64,000 nucleotides of DNA from Polaromonas sp. (GCA_030683705.1 JAUXPP010000158.1:40242-104241), one strand, 5' to 3'; counted from the stretch's first letter, positions 1 through 9,836 are shown. Program-made: numbers and translations. Notes: generated by a model from the sequence alone, not told the origin.

Positions 1-3000
1 TCCGAGTAAAGCTGGAAATATTCGACCACAACTCCTCCTGATAGGTCGAAACAGTTGACCATTGCATGGCGCTCCACGCTGCCTGATAGACAGAACTGTC
101 AACCGCCGAGTTCAATACGACATATCCATCGGAAACAGTCTGCGATTGACCGTCGAATTCAACCAAACTGTCACGCCACCCAATTTGATTCCACTGGTTT
201 TTGGCCCATGACTTGCTTTGCAGAAGGGAATACTCTGTTGTGCCGATATAAGTGAGATCGGGAAGCGAGCGGCGGTCCTGTGAAAAATGGTCGATCAGCT
301 CCCGTGTATTGTTGTGCAGAACATCCAGGGTATTGCCACCGACATACCAGCTGCCATCGGCCTGCTGGGTGTAGTTGCCCGCGTTTGCGTACTCCGTGTC
401 GATACTGGCCCGTACCGACAATTTGGCTTGCTGAACCAGACTGTCCAGCAGGTTGTTCCATTGCGGTTTGGACGCATCAATCAAGGCCTGCGCCGACAGC
501 GCATTGCCGTTTGCATCCTTGAACAGCCAGGAGGTTTGCGTGGCGCCGTAAAAGTCCTTGATCCGCAAACTCGTATCAGTGCCGCGTACTTCGACCAGAA
601 GATCATCGTTGCTGCGTTTGGCAGTCAGGCTCTGCAGGCTTGGCCCCGACGCATCCATCTCAATAATCGAGCCCTCTGCCGAATTGTCAGTCAGGGTGGC
701 CTGGCCAGTGCTGTAACCCACCCGGTAGGTGTCCATACCCGCACCACCACGCAAGGTGTCACCCCCCTGGCTGGCGTAGATCAGGTCATCGCCGTCGCCC
801 GCATCAACCACGTCATTGCCGCCGCCACCACGCAGCGTATCGTTGCCCCACCCGCCAACCAGGGTGTCATTGCCAGTACTGCCGACCAGCGTGTCATTGC
901 CGTGCCCCCCCAGTAGGGTTGCGGCATGGCCCGCCGTGGCAGTCAGTACATCATTGCCGCTGCCGCCCGTCAGGGTCTGGTTGTGGTCAGTGCCCGTGAC
1001 ATTTACCGACTCGGTCAATCGGGTTTGCAGCCAGTTGCTCAGGGAAGCGCCGTCGATGGAAGAGATGCTGCCGGTCAAAGCACCCGTGAGGCGCACATTC
1101 CCCTCGTCGTAACCAAGCACCAGGTCGGCGCCAATGGCTGCAACCGCATAGGGTTCACCATCAACCAGCGTCAGGGTATTGGTACCGCCTTCGTCAGTCA
1201 CCGTGTCGCCGGCGCCCGCCTGATAGATGTCATTCCCTTTGCCCCCATTCAGGGTGTCGATGCCTTCACCACCGATCAGGGTGTCATTGCCGGTGCCGCC
1301 TATCAGGTTGTCACTGCCAGCCCCGCCAAGCAGCATGTCGTTGCCACCGCCGCCGTCAAGCTGATCATCGCCATCACCGCCATCCAGGGTGTCGTTGCCG
1401 TGAAACTGCGCTTCAAGTTCTTCCAGATCGGCATCGCCAAAGAGGACGTCGTTACCAGCGCCGCCATTCAGTGTGTCTGCGCCACCATTTCCCAATAGCC
1501 TGTCGTTGCCGTCTTCACCGTCCAGATAGTCGTCGCCATGGAACTCGCCATCCAGTTCTGCGGCGTTTGCGTCGCCAACCAGTTCGTCGTCATCGTCACC
1601 GCCGTATAAGGTGTCGTTTTTTCCGCCCCCAATCAACACGTCTTTGCCGCTTTCGCCATCCAGGAAGTCGTCGCCGTGGTGTTCACCGGCCAATTGGGTA
1701 TCTACTGCATCGCCCTGGAGTTGATCGTCACCCACACCGCCATACAAAACGTCGTCTTTACCGCCCGCAATCAGGATGTCGTCGCCGTCACCCCCGTCCA
1801 GGTAGTCGCTGCCGTGGTACTCACCTGCCAGGACAAGTTCTGACGCATCGCCAACCAGCCAGTCATTGCCCGTCCCGCCATACAACACATCCTCCTTGCC
1901 CCACCCCCACAAGGTGTCGTTGCCTCCCTCGCCATCGAGAAAGTCATTTCCATGGTCGGAAGCGGCGGCGTATTCCAGCCGGGTCGCACCAATGGTGTAC
2001 CCATCACCATGCATCCCATCATCGCCCTCCCCGCCGAAAAGCGAATCTGCACCGATACCGCCGAACATGTTGTCGGAATCTGCGCCGCCATTGAGGTAGT
2101 CGTCACCGCCATCGGCAACCATGAAGTCATTACCCGCGCCGCCAAACATCAAATCAGCGGCGCCCTGGCCGGGCGGTAGCGTGGTCATACCCGAGATAAC
2201 AAGCTGCACTTCAGGAGCACTGCCATTAACGCCAGCGGTGGTTTGCTGGGTGATGCGCCAACTCGTTGAAACATTCGCAGCTTCCAGGTCACCAAACATG
2301 TTGTCATCCCCAGCCCCACCCACCAGCTGGTCTTTGCCTGCCCCTCCAAAGAGGGCATCGCTGCCGGCATCACCCACCAGCGTGTCATCACCATCGCTGC
2401 CATCCATCAAGTCGGCTTGCTCGTCGGAGGCTGCTTCAGCTTGCGCCAGTACTTCACCAAACGGCTTTAGTTTGTTTGCGTACATCCTGTCATCGCCCGC
2501 CCCGCCAAAAGAGTAGTCTCGCTCAGTGCCCAACTCGACGATGTCATCGCCCGCACCACCCTTGACGATGTCGCGCCCGCTACCCGCCTTGATCCAGTCC
2601 GCGCCGCCACGCAAGGCGTCGATGATGTCATCGCCTCCACCTGCAATGATCTCGTCATCGTTGGCGCTGTCATACAGCGTGTCGGCCCGATCTGGTTTGG
2701 GCTCATCCGGATTGGTGATGATATTGCCCAGCGCATTAAGCTGAGGCTGCACGCCTTCTGTTACGGCATCAAAATCCATTGGGGCTAGGTCTCCCAGAAT
2801 CTGCTGGCTGGTGCTGGGAGCCGGCTGAGTGGGCTCAGAGCCCGGCAGGGTGATGCCCAGGTTGCCGGAGCTGAACTTCTGCACCACGGCGCTCACGCCA
2901 GCGCCGCTGATGTTGAGCGTGTTGCTGCCGTCGGTTTCAGTACGGGTGGTGTAGGTGAAGCGTTTGTCTTTAGATTGCCAGGTGCCCATGCTACCGGGAG

Positions 3001-4975
3001 TACTGTTGGCGAGTTTTGTGAGGGTACCGCTACCCAGAATGATCTTGCTGCCGTCTGCGGTAATGACTTCAATACTGCCCTCACCGTCGGAATCAACAAT
3101 GGTGTCCATGCCGCTGTCGCCGGAGCGCAGGGTGTAAGTGTCTGTGCCCTGCCCGCCTTTGAGGATGTCGTTGCCGGCTCCGCCGTCGAGCTTGTCGTTG
3201 CCGGTGCCACCAAGCAGGGTGTCTTGGCCTTCGCCACCGTTTAGGGTGTCGTTGTCTGCGTTGCCTTCTAGGTAGTCGTTTCCGCCTTTGCCGTCCAGGG
3301 TGTCGTCGCCTCCTCCACCATAGAGGTGGTCGTCAAGTTTGTTGTCGGTTCCGTTAAGGGGGTTGGTTTGATCGTTGCCGAAAGCAATGCGCTGCCTATC
3401 TCGAGTGCTCAGCGCGTTACTTGCTGGATTGTTAGCCGGATTCCAAGCTGTCAGCGATTTTGAAATGTTGTCGACTGGGTCGATGTATTGCAAATCATAG
3501 ACACGATCTATGGCAAATTTGGAATCACCAACGATGGTTCCGGAAATATCTTTCTCATTGCGCCCGACAACAGCCTGCAATAGCAAAACGCGGTCTGCAA
3601 TCCAGTTGTCTGTAAAGGTACTGGGTGTCGTTGCTGTTTTGTCGGCCTGCCAAGCAGCGTAGTCAGCAGCGCGTGTACTTTGCCACAACGTTGCCAAAGT
3701 AGCATCAGCTGCGGCGGTTTTGCCGCTGATCCAGATCGGGGAAAGGTCTTGCAATGCAACCAAGGCAGAAAAGTCATTGCGGGCGGCAGCGCGCAGGTCA
3801 GCGCTGCTAGCACGCACAAGGAGATTTCCTAAACTGGCCGACAGCGGCCCATCTAGGGCGGCGCCCAACCGTCCCATTGCCGAGTGCAGGGCGTCACGGC
3901 CAGCGTTGCTGGCCGGCAACACAGACTTGGAAAGTCCCAGGAAAGACTCGCTAGCGTTAACCAGATTTTCCAGGCTTGCTGCCGGACCGACTGCAGCATT
4001 TCTCATCAAAGTCCGAAGTGACTCCAGGCTCAAATCGGGTTGCATGCGGCTGAAAATGGCGTAGAGCGTGAGCGCGTCATCTACCTGCCGTTGATCGTGG
4101 TTGTAGCTGGGAAACTTTGGGTCCGGGACATTCGTCAGAAACTGGTCCTCTATGGGAACATCGACACGTTGCCCAGGAACGCTGTGCAGGCCCGCAATAA
4201 CCTCGAGGCTGTCTCCAGACTTGTTGGCTTCATCTGATATGAAATTCAGGATGTTCGGTGAGCCAGCTGTTGGGACGCGACCGCCCAATGCAGAGAAGAG
4301 ATTGCTCACATCGCTGGTGGGCGCAAAGCCAGGACTGTTAAATGCCACCGCTTGGCTAATTTGGCTCCCAAACAGGCCGGCAAAAGCCATGGCAAGGTGG
4401 CCACCCAAAGATGTGCCCACCACATCCAGTTTCCCGTCAGGGTCTTCCATGAGCAATTGCGCAACCTCACCGGTCGATGTCACGTCGGCAACACGAGTTA
4501 CCTCAAAAAATACAGAATACGTGGTGGACCCTACGGTGTGTTCTAGAGCACGAAACTGTGGCACGACTGTTCCAGCTGGCGTTCCAACGCGCTGCCACCA
4601 GTTGTGCATTGCGACAATTTGCGCGAATGCGGCGCCGTGACGGCTGATGGACGCGCTTTCTGGGATATCGAGCAGCTGCTGCGTGCCCCGGATTGCGAGA
4701 GTGATTTGGTTGAAATTGTCTGACGCTATTCCACGAAAAACCGTTGCGTCAAAGCTAGAGTTGCCGGCACCTGTAGGTGAAATATCGTTGTAAGTGGGGA
4801 CTGCAACTGCAAAGCGCTTGCTAAAACGGTCCGCTTGGGCGGTAGCGAAACCGTGACCAGAATCATTGAGACTGAGCAGCGGCCCCAACTGTTCTATGTC
4901 ACCTGCCGTTAAGTATTGGCCGTAGGCTGCGTGTCCGGTCTCGGCTAGATCGAGAAGATGTTTGGCATTATTCAT
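1..4975 (-). CDS. RTX-repeat secreted protein with N-terminal lipase-like domain (partial, C-terminus off window)
   Basis: The frame is open from its ATG to the window edge (about 1,658 codons), so the C-terminus and secretion signal are missing. Residues 1-330 look like a class 3 lipase/alpha-beta hydrolase: a nucleophile elbow GTSLGGH with Ser near residue 189, then FNSPGF. From about residue 545 to 1450 there are dense glycine-aspartate nonapeptides (for example GGTGNDKLDG, GGDGDDILI), the calcium-binding RTX repeats, interrupted around residues 620-760 by a non-repeat stretch. A beta segment with GTDTSLRIKDFYG near residue 1460 resembles the haemolysin-associated domain. The start overlaps the stop of the upstream lipoprotein gene (ATGA), so translation is probably coupled. 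It is the likely cargo of the HlyB/HlyD pair in the same operon. Lipase activity is inferred from fold motifs only; the Asp and His of the triad were not assigned. Confidence 0.88.
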   Translation of the reverse strand, partial: MNNAKHLLDLAETGHAAYGQYLTAGDIEQLGPLLSLNDSGHGFATAQADRFSKRFAVAVPTYNDISPTGAGNSSFDATVFRGIASDNFNQITLAIRGTQQLLDIPESASISRHGAAFAQIVAMHNWWQRVGTPAGTVVPQFRALEHTVGSTTYSVFFEVTRVADVTSTGEVAQLLMEDPDGKLDVVGTSLGGHLAMAFAGLFGSQISQAVAFNSPGFAPTSDVSNLFSALGGRVPTAGSPNILNFISDEANKSGDSLEVIAGLHSVPGQRVDVPIEDQFLTNVPDPKFPSYNHDQRQVDDALTLYAIFSRMQPDLSLESLRTLMRNAAVGPAASLENLVNASESFLGLSKSVLPASNAGRDALHSAMGRLGAALDGPLSASLGNLLVRASSADLRAAARNDFSALVALQDLSPIWISGKTAAADATLATLWQSTRAADYAAWQADKTATTPSTFTDNWIADRVLLLQAVVGRNEKDISGTIVGDSKFAIDRVYDLQYIDPVDNISKSLTAWNPANNPASNALSTRDRQRIAFGNDQTNPLNGTDNKLDDHLYGGGGDDTLDGKGGNDYLEGNADNDTLNGGEGQDTLLGGTGNDKLDGGAGNDILKGGQGTDTYTLRSGDSGMDTIVDSDGEGSIEVITADGSKIILGSGTLTKLANSTPGSMGTWQSKDKRFTYTTRTETDGSNTLNISGAGVSAVVQKFSSGNLGITLPGSEPTQPAPSTSQQILGDLAPMDFDAVTEGVQPQLNALGNIITNPDEPKPDRADTLYDSANDDEIIAGGGDDIIDALRGGADWIKAGSGRDIVKGGAGDDIVELGTERDYSFGGAGDDRMYANKLKPFGEVLAQAEAASDEQADLMDGSDGDDTLVGDAGSDALFGGAGKDQLVGGAGDDNMFGDLEAANVSTSWRITQQTTAGVNGSAPEVQLVISGMTTLPPGQGAADLMFGGAGNDFMVADGGDDYLNGGADSDNMFGGIGADSLFGGEGDDGMHGDGYTIGATRLEYAAASDHGNDFLDGEGGNDTLWGWGKEDVLYGGTGNDWLVGDASELVLAGEYHGSDYLDGGDGDDILIAGGKDDVLYGGVGDDQLQGDAVDTQLAGEHHGDDFLDGESGKDVLIGGGKNDTLYGGDDDDELVGDANAAELDGEFHGDDYLDGEDGNDRLLGNGGADTLNGGAGNDVLFGDADLEELEAQFHGNDTLDGGDGDDQLDGGGGNDMLLGGAGSDNLIGGTGNDTLIGGEGIDTLNGGKGNDIYQAGAGDTVTDEGGTNTLTLVDGEPYAVAAIGADLVLGYDEGNVRLTGALTGSISSIDGASLSNWLQTRLTESVNVTGTDHNQTLTGGSGNDVLTATAGHAATLLGGHGNDTLVGSTGNDTLVGGWGNDTLRGGGGNDVVDAGDGDDLIYASQGGDTLRGGAGMDTYRVGYSTGQATLTDNSAEGSIIEMDASGPSLQSLTAKRSNDDLLVEVRGTDTSLRIKDFYGATQTSWLFKDANGNALSAQALIDASKPQWNNLLDSLVQQAKLSVRASIDTEYANAGNYTQQADGSWYVGGNTLDVLHNNTRELIDHFSQDRRSLPDLTYIGTTEYSLLQSKSWAKNQWNQIGWRDSLVEFDGQSQTVSDGYVVLNSAVDSSVYQAAWSAMQWSTVSTYQEELWSNISSFTR

Positions 4976-5511
4976 CGAAAAATCCTCGGTTTATTGATTG
5001 ACAAATCAAACGAAGGCGAGTTGACGTAGGTCGCTGATTTAAGATCACTTCCGCTACCAACAAAGTGTCTGCAGTGATGCTGTGATGCCATGGGTGAAAA
5101 GGACTGAAGCAATGTTGGCTCTCCACCATAGCGTGAGTACCCGACTTGGCGCGACAAGATCTTCTGATCGCTTTGCCGGACGATCAAGACTTGTGTTCTA
5201 ACAACGGCAGGATTGCCCTTGAGAAAATATTCGGGTGCGCTCTGCCTCGTCACATATGGATGGCTCAAGTCGGGCGGGCTCTGTTCACGTGGCGTTTGTG
5301 GAAGCTCTCCTGGCACCTTGAAGTAGCTTGCAGGCGCCTCAACTCGCTCGTAGATGTAGATGCCCGCATCCTTCTCGCAAAGTTGATCGACCAGTTTGTC
5401 GGCTTTGTCTATTTGCCATTGGCTGTACGGGCAGGACGCCAATCCAGCTAAAAACGCCAGCGTTATGGTCCACGGTAGAAAGCGTTTTACAAGGGTCAGG
5501 ACGTTGGACAT
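4972..5511 (-). CDS. small lipoprotein in the type I secretion operon
   Basis: About 179 residues. I do not recognise a named family. The N-terminus is a hydrophobic signal (residues 10-26) ending in LASC, a good lipobox, so a lipid-anchored periplasmic protein is likely. The body has several cysteines and a conserved-looking YVTRQSAPEYFLKGNP segment. The chosen ATG follows GGAGAGCCG, a good Shine-Dalgarno site; an in-frame ATG 24 codons upstream lacks one. The gene sits between hlyD and the RTX structural gene and its stop overlaps the RTX start (ATGA). That position suggests a role tied to the RTX protein, such as a periplasmic accessory, immunity or retention factor, but this is inference from context only. 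Confidence 0.72.
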   Translation of the reverse strand: MSNVLTLVKRFLPWTITLAFLAGLASCPYSQWQIDKADKLVDQLCEKDAGIYIYERVEAPASYFKVPGELPQTPREQSPPDLSHPYVTRQSAPEYFLKGNPAVVRTQVLIVRQSDQKILSRQVGYSRYGGEPTLLQSFSPMASQHHCRHFVGSGSDLKSATYVNSPSFDLSINKPRIFR

Positions 5512-5631
5512 TCGGCTCTCCTGCAACAGACTGCCGCCGGACTGGCCACTATGTTGACGTCTAAATATCGCGATTTTCCTCATAACGATTCTCCTTGCTA
5601 GAAGATTGCGAATCAGCTTTCAACTTTCGTT

Positions 5632-6996
5632 TCACCGCTCGCGTCCCGCCTCAGCCGACACCTCTTGCACCGGGCTCAGCAAATACTCCATGACGGTTCT
5701 GCGGCCTTGATGGATTTCTGCAGCGACCTGCATGCCGGCCTCCAGGCCTTTGCGCTGACTTCTATCGCCATTGAGTGATTCCAGAAATTGCGTGTCGAGT
5801 TTGACCAGCGCTTTGTAGCCCTGCGGCGTAGGTTGGCCAGGGTTGTTGGTGTTCGATTGCGCGTCGGGTGCCAGGGTTTGAATGCGTCCTTCAACCAGTC
5901 CGTATTTTTGAAACGGATAGGCCGCCACCTTGAGGCGCACCTGCAGGCCTGCCTGCACAAACCCCACGTCTTCGTTTTTGACCTGCACCTCGGCCAGCAG
6001 TTGTTCGCCCTTGGGCACCAACGTCAGCAAGACCATGCCGGGCTGCACCACGGCGCCCTTGCTGGTGGTGGCCACGTCTTTGACGATGCCGGCCTGCGGC
6101 GCCTTGAGCTCTAACAGGCCGGTCTTGTAGCCCATCTTCTGCGTGTCTTGCTCCAGCTTGGCCAGCTGGCCCATGGCCTCGGTGCGCTCAATCAGCAGCT
6201 GGCTACGGAAAGTACTGGACAGGCCGGCAATTTTTTTGTCTTGCGCGGTGATGGTGGACAACAACCCTTGCACAGTGGCCGCCTGGGCCTTGAGGTCTTG
6301 CGACTTTTCGATGGCCTCGCGCTCTTTGTCGTTGCCGGCTATGGGGCTTAAAAAACCTTCTGCCACCAGCTTGCTGTGCGCCTTGGCGCTTTGTTCATAA
6401 CTGGGCAAAGTGTTCTTGAGCTTGGTGAGCGTTTCTTGGGCTGAGCGCAATTCGTTCTGTGCACGTTCGCGCGTTGCCACTTCCTGGGCCAGTGAATCAG
6501 TGAATGCCTGCCGGTGGGCATTGGCCTGGGCCTGCACCTGGGCAATCATCACGGGGTCGTCACCGTCTTTGATGGCGAGCGGGATGCCGGCCAGCTCCGA
6601 GTCCACACGGCGTAGCGTCAGGCGCTTCAAGGTCAATTCGCTGGCCAGGCTTCGGCTGTCGGCACCGGTCATGGTGGGGTCCAGACGGATCAAAACTTGG
6701 CCAGCCTGCACCTGGTCGCCCTCCTTGACCAGAATTTCAGCAACCACACCGGCCTCCGCCGGCTGCACAATTTTTGTGTAGCTGATGGGCACCAGCTTGC
6801 CTTCGGCCACGGCGACGATGTCTACCTTGGCAAAAATGGCCCAGGCCAACAGGATGGCGAAGAGCCCGACGACGAGGTAGGAAATCAAACGCGGCAGCTT
6901 GGGCATGGGGCTTTCCTGAATGGCCAGCAGGCCCGGGGAAAACTCGGCGGCGTCGGGCAACAGACGCTTGGTCAGGGTTTGGGACAAGCTGCTCAT
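5632..6996 (-). CDS. HlyD-family periplasmic adaptor of type I secretion system
   Basis: 454 residues, the usual size for HlyD/PrtE adaptors. It has one transmembrane helix near residues 36-56 (YLVVGLFAILLAWAIF), then a lipoyl-like beta domain (QPAEAGVVAEILVKEGDQVQAGQVLIRLDP), a long coiled-coil region at about 125-300, and the second lipoyl half (LKAPQAGIVKDVATTSKGAVV) leading to the membrane-proximal beta barrel. In the family this protein bridges the inner-membrane ABC exporter and TolC. Its ATG overlaps the exporter stop (ATGA), so the two are translationally coupled. No TolC-type outer-membrane gene is in the window. Confidence 0.95.
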   Translation of the reverse strand: MSSLSQTLTKRLLPDAAEFSPGLLAIQESPMPKLPRLISYLVVGLFAILLAWAIFAKVDIVAVAEGKLVPISYTKIVQPAEAGVVAEILVKEGDQVQAGQVLIRLDPTMTGADSRSLASELTLKRLTLRRVDSELAGIPLAIKDGDDPVMIAQVQAQANAHRQAFTDSLAQEVATRERAQNELRSAQETLTKLKNTLPSYEQSAKAHSKLVAEGFLSPIAGNDKEREAIEKSQDLKAQAATVQGLLSTITAQDKKIAGLSSTFRSQLLIERTEAMGQLAKLEQDTQKMGYKTGLLELKAPQAGIVKDVATTSKGAVVQPGMVLLTLVPKGEQLLAEVQVKNEDVGFVQAGLQVRLKVAAYPFQKYGLVEGRIQTLAPDAQSNTNNPGQPTPQGYKALVKLDTQFLESLNGDRSQRKGLEAGMQVAAEIHQGRRTVMEYLLSPVQEVSAEAGRER

Positions 6997-9173
6997 GCCA
7001 CGGCCTTGGGTTGAACAACTCTTTTCAGGTGCCCGCCACCAATCACAAAAATCTCGTCCACCTGCAAGGTCTTGGGCAGCGCATGCGTCACAAACAGCAT
7101 GCTGACCTTGCCGCGCAGGGCGTTGACAGTGGTGGCAAAGGAGTTGGCGGTTTGCGCGTCCAGTGCGCTGGTGGCTTCGTCAAAAATCAGCACCTTGGGC
7201 TTTTTGAGCAGGGCACGGGCAATGGCCAGGCGCTGCTTTTGTCCGCCCGACAAACCGGCGCCTCGCTCACCAATCTCGGTTTGATAGCCCTGAGGCAGCG
7301 CCTGGATGGCGTCGTGGATTTCAGCCATCTGGCAGGCCTGCACCACCTGGTCAAAGCTGGCGTGCGGGTTGGCCATGATCAGGTTGTCATACACCGTGCC
7401 GCTGAAGAGCACCGTCTCTTGCGGCACCACGCCAAAGTTGGCGCGCAGCTCGTTGGCGCTCAGGTGCAGGATGTCAACGCCGTCCACCTTGATCTGTCCC
7501 TCGGTGGGCCGGTAAAAGCCCTGCAGCAGCTTAGTCAGGGTGGACTTGCCGGTGCCGCTGGGGCCCATGATGGCGACGGTTTGGCCCGGCGTGATCGTGA
7601 GGTTGACGTTGCGGTACAGCAGCGGCAGTTCAGCCGCGTACCGAAAGCCGATGTCTATCAGTTCAATCTCGCCCCTGGCCTCGCTTTTGCGGCTGGGCGC
7701 CAGGCGGTAGGGCTCGGGCGGTACGTTCATCAAGTCGCCCAGCCTGTCCACCGCCAGGCTGGCCTGCTGGAACTGCTGCCACAGGCCCACCATGCGCAGC
7801 ATGGGCTGGCTGAGCTTGCCGGCAAACATCTGGAAAGCCACCAGCATGCCGATGGTGAATACGGTGCCTGTTCCTGCTGCCAGGGCAACGGTGTCGGGGT
7901 GCATGACTATCCACGCGCCGGTGACCAGGATCAGCAGCGTCATCATCTGCTCCAGCGTGTTGGCCAGCACGTTGTAGGTGTTGGCGATCTGTTTGGTCTG
8001 AAAGCCCGACCGCAGGTAGGTGGCCAAGTAGCCGTCGTACCGGGATTGCAATTGCGGTTCAAACTGCAGGCTTTTGACAGTCTCCAGCCCGGCAATGTAT
8101 TCGGTCAAAAAGGCCTGGTTGCGCGCGCCCAGCATGAACTGCTGGTTCAGCCGCGTCTGGAAAATGGGCGCCACAAGAAACGACAGCAGCGCAATGACGG
8201 ACAGAATGCCCAGCACGATGAGCGTGAGCGTGACCGAGTAATAAAACATCACGCCCATGCAGATCAACAAAAACGGCAGATCCAAAATGATGGTGACCGC
8301 CGCCGAGGCAATGAACTCGCGTATGGTCTCTACCCCATGCAGCCGTGCCGCAATGACGCCGGTGGGCCGGTTTTGAAAATACTTGGGCGGCAGGCGAAAC
8401 AGGTGCTGAAACACCGCGGCGCCCAGCACCGCATCGACCCGGTTGCCTGTGTGCAAAATCGCGTACTGCCGCACCCAGGTCAGTAGCGCGGTAAACAGCA
8501 TGAACACCCCCATGCCGATGGCCAGTGCAATCAGCGTGCTCTCGGTGCGGTTGACCACCACTTTGTCGATGATGGCCTGGGTGAACAGGGGCAGACCCAG
8601 TGCCAGCAGCTGAAGCACCAGGCTGGCGCCCAGCACCTCATGCCAGACCTTGCGGTGCTTGAGCAGCTCTGGCACAAACCAGCGGAAGCCAAAGGAGGGA
8701 CCGGTGGCCGAAGCAGCGTCAGGGTCGCGCACAACTTCATCTTCCGGGTACAGCAGCACGGCTTGACCGCTCAGGGTTGGTGCAAATTCGGCCCGAGGCG
8801 TGGTCAGGGGCGCCTGGCTGTTGGCCGGCAGCCAGACCACCTGGTCGTTGCTGACCGCAACCACGACGCCCAGCGTGAAGACGGGCAGCGTGATGTCGGT
8901 GACGCCCTCTAGCGCATGTGCATCAGCGGACGGCGTGCTGGGATCATGCAACTCTACCAGCAAGGGCATGGGCAACTGGTCCAGCACCTGAGGGTCGATG
9001 GCGCGAAGCTGCGTCTTGAAACCCAGGCCCCGTGCCGCACGGACCAAGGCAGCCTCGTCATAAGGTGGCGGAAACTGCTGCAGCAGCAGTTGCGCATCAA
9101 ACGGAAGGCGGTACACCGCGCACAGGGTTTGCAGCGCCCACACAAAGTCGGTTTGTGAATATGCTTTTTTCAT
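6993..9173 (-). CDS. type I secretion ABC exporter, HlyB type
   Basis: About 726 residues. The N-terminal ~130 residues match a C39 peptidase-like domain, but the position of the catalytic Cys in the QSDCG motif is Phe (QTDFVW), as in HlyB-class exporters that bind rather than cleave RTX cargo. Transmembrane helices lie at about 160-440. The nucleotide-binding domain carries Walker A GPSGTGKST, signature LSGGQKQRL and Walker B VLIFDEATSALD, then the switch His (FVTHAL). ATG at 9173 follows a GGCGGGGGC purine stretch; a GTG four codons upstream is possible. This is the first gene of a four-gene operon ending in the RTX protein. It would energise one-step export of that protein across both membranes. 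Confidence 0.95.
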   Translation of the reverse strand: MKKAYSQTDFVWALQTLCAVYRLPFDAQLLLQQFPPPYDEAALVRAARGLGFKTQLRAIDPQVLDQLPMPLLVELHDPSTPSADAHALEGVTDITLPVFTLGVVVAVSNDQVVWLPANSQAPLTTPRAEFAPTLSGQAVLLYPEDEVVRDPDAASATGPSFGFRWFVPELLKHRKVWHEVLGASLVLQLLALGLPLFTQAIIDKVVVNRTESTLIALAIGMGVFMLFTALLTWVRQYAILHTGNRVDAVLGAAVFQHLFRLPPKYFQNRPTGVIAARLHGVETIREFIASAAVTIILDLPFLLICMGVMFYYSVTLTLIVLGILSVIALLSFLVAPIFQTRLNQQFMLGARNQAFLTEYIAGLETVKSLQFEPQLQSRYDGYLATYLRSGFQTKQIANTYNVLANTLEQMMTLLILVTGAWIVMHPDTVALAAGTGTVFTIGMLVAFQMFAGKLSQPMLRMVGLWQQFQQASLAVDRLGDLMNVPPEPYRLAPSRKSEARGEIELIDIGFRYAAELPLLYRNVNLTITPGQTVAIMGPSGTGKSTLTKLLQGFYRPTEGQIKVDGVDILHLSANELRANFGVVPQETVLFSGTVYDNLIMANPHASFDQVVQACQMAEIHDAIQALPQGYQTEIGERGAGLSGGQKQRLAIARALLKKPKVLIFDEATSALDAQTANSFATTVNALRGKVSMLFVTHALPKTLQVDEIFVIGGGHLKRVVQPKAVA

Positions 9174-9289
9174 GCCCCCGCCCACAAACTATTTGTGAGC
9201 CCTCCCTCGATCCGTATGCGCAAAGCACGCGTTCGAAACACCGCGAAACGATGCCAATTTATCTATAAATCGAGAAAGGCGTGTGATCG

Positions 9290-9313
9290 CACCCTGTCAA
9301 TGTTGACAGGGTG
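9290..9313. promoter_or_regulatory. perfect 11-bp inverted repeat upstream of secretion operon
   Basis: CACCCTGTCAA and TTGACAGGGTG are separated by TG. Each arm contains TTGACA, a sigma70 -35 consensus, on one strand. No -10 at proper spacing is obvious. A second AT-rich inverted repeat, ATTTAT-CT-ATAAAT, lies at 9257-9270 nearer the exporter start. There is no T-run, so this looks more like an operator than a terminator. Confidence 0.5.
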
Positions 9314-9411
9314 TGACGCAAAATCGAGGGTAATCACTAAGAAAAACCGGTTTGGTACAAGCTGGATTACAGGTCAAAGTTCGCAATCGCGTGCAAACTC
9401 GCCGCGCCTCC

Positions 9412-9765
9412 CTACGACCCCCGATACGTCGAATAACTCCAGGGGCTGACCAGCAGCGGCACGTGGTAGTGCTGGCTGGTGTCGGCCACACCAAAGTCCA
9501 GGCTGACCTTGTTCAGGAAATTCGGCTCGGGCAATTTGACGCCGCGCGCAGCGAAATAGGCGGCCACGTCAAACACCAGGCGGTAGGTGCCGCGTTGCAG
9601 GCTGCTGTTGTCGTAGAGCAAGCCGTCCGGGTTGCGTCCGTCGCTGTTCAGCACAAAGGACTTGACCAGCGTCGCCTGCGCACCGTTGGTGGTGTAGAGC
9701 TCGACGGCCATGCCGGCCGCCGGCGTGCCGTGCATGGTGTCCAGCACGTGTGTACTCAGGCCCAT
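9412..9765 (-). CDS. uraH: 5-hydroxyisourate hydrolase
   Basis: 117 residues, normal for bacterial transthyretin-like HIU hydrolase. It hydrolyses 5-hydroxyisourate (the urate oxidase product) to OHCU in the cytoplasm. Family landmarks are the N-terminal LSTHVLDT with its active-site His, the HYHVPLLVSPWSYSTYRGS end with the diagnostic C-terminal YRGS, and an internal SDGRNPDG. The ATG chosen follows GGGGAAAC; longer in-frame starts lack a ribosome site. It is divergent from a GntR regulator, with a 14-bp palindrome in between, and stands next to puuE and uraD, the following steps. No urate oxidase or xanthine dehydrogenase gene is in the window. Confidence 0.95.
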   Translation of the reverse strand: MGLSTHVLDTMHGTPAAGMAVELYTTNGAQATLVKSFVLNSDGRNPDGLLYDNSSLQRGTYRLVFDVAAYFAARGVKLPEPNFLNKVSLDFGVADTSQHYHVPLLVSPWSYSTYRGS

Positions 9766-9795
9766 GATGTTTCCCCGATGGTGTGTGGTGAACAG

Positions 9796-9809
9796 AAGTG
9801 TATACACTT
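9796..9809. promoter_or_regulatory. putative GntR operator between uraH and its divergent regulator
   Basis: AAGTGTATACACTT is a perfect 14-bp palindrome placed 31 bp from the uraH ATG and 28 bp from the regulator ATG. TGTATACA cores are typical of FCD-type GntR regulators, the class encoded immediately downstream. Binding is inferred. Confidence 0.6.
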
Positions 9810-9836
9810 TTGAAGGCTTTCGGCTATCATCAGGCG

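Noticed and set aside
500..3300. Regular short repeats resembling a repeat array
   Set aside because: They are the codons of RTX nonapeptides in one long frame, not CRISPR repeats with spacers.
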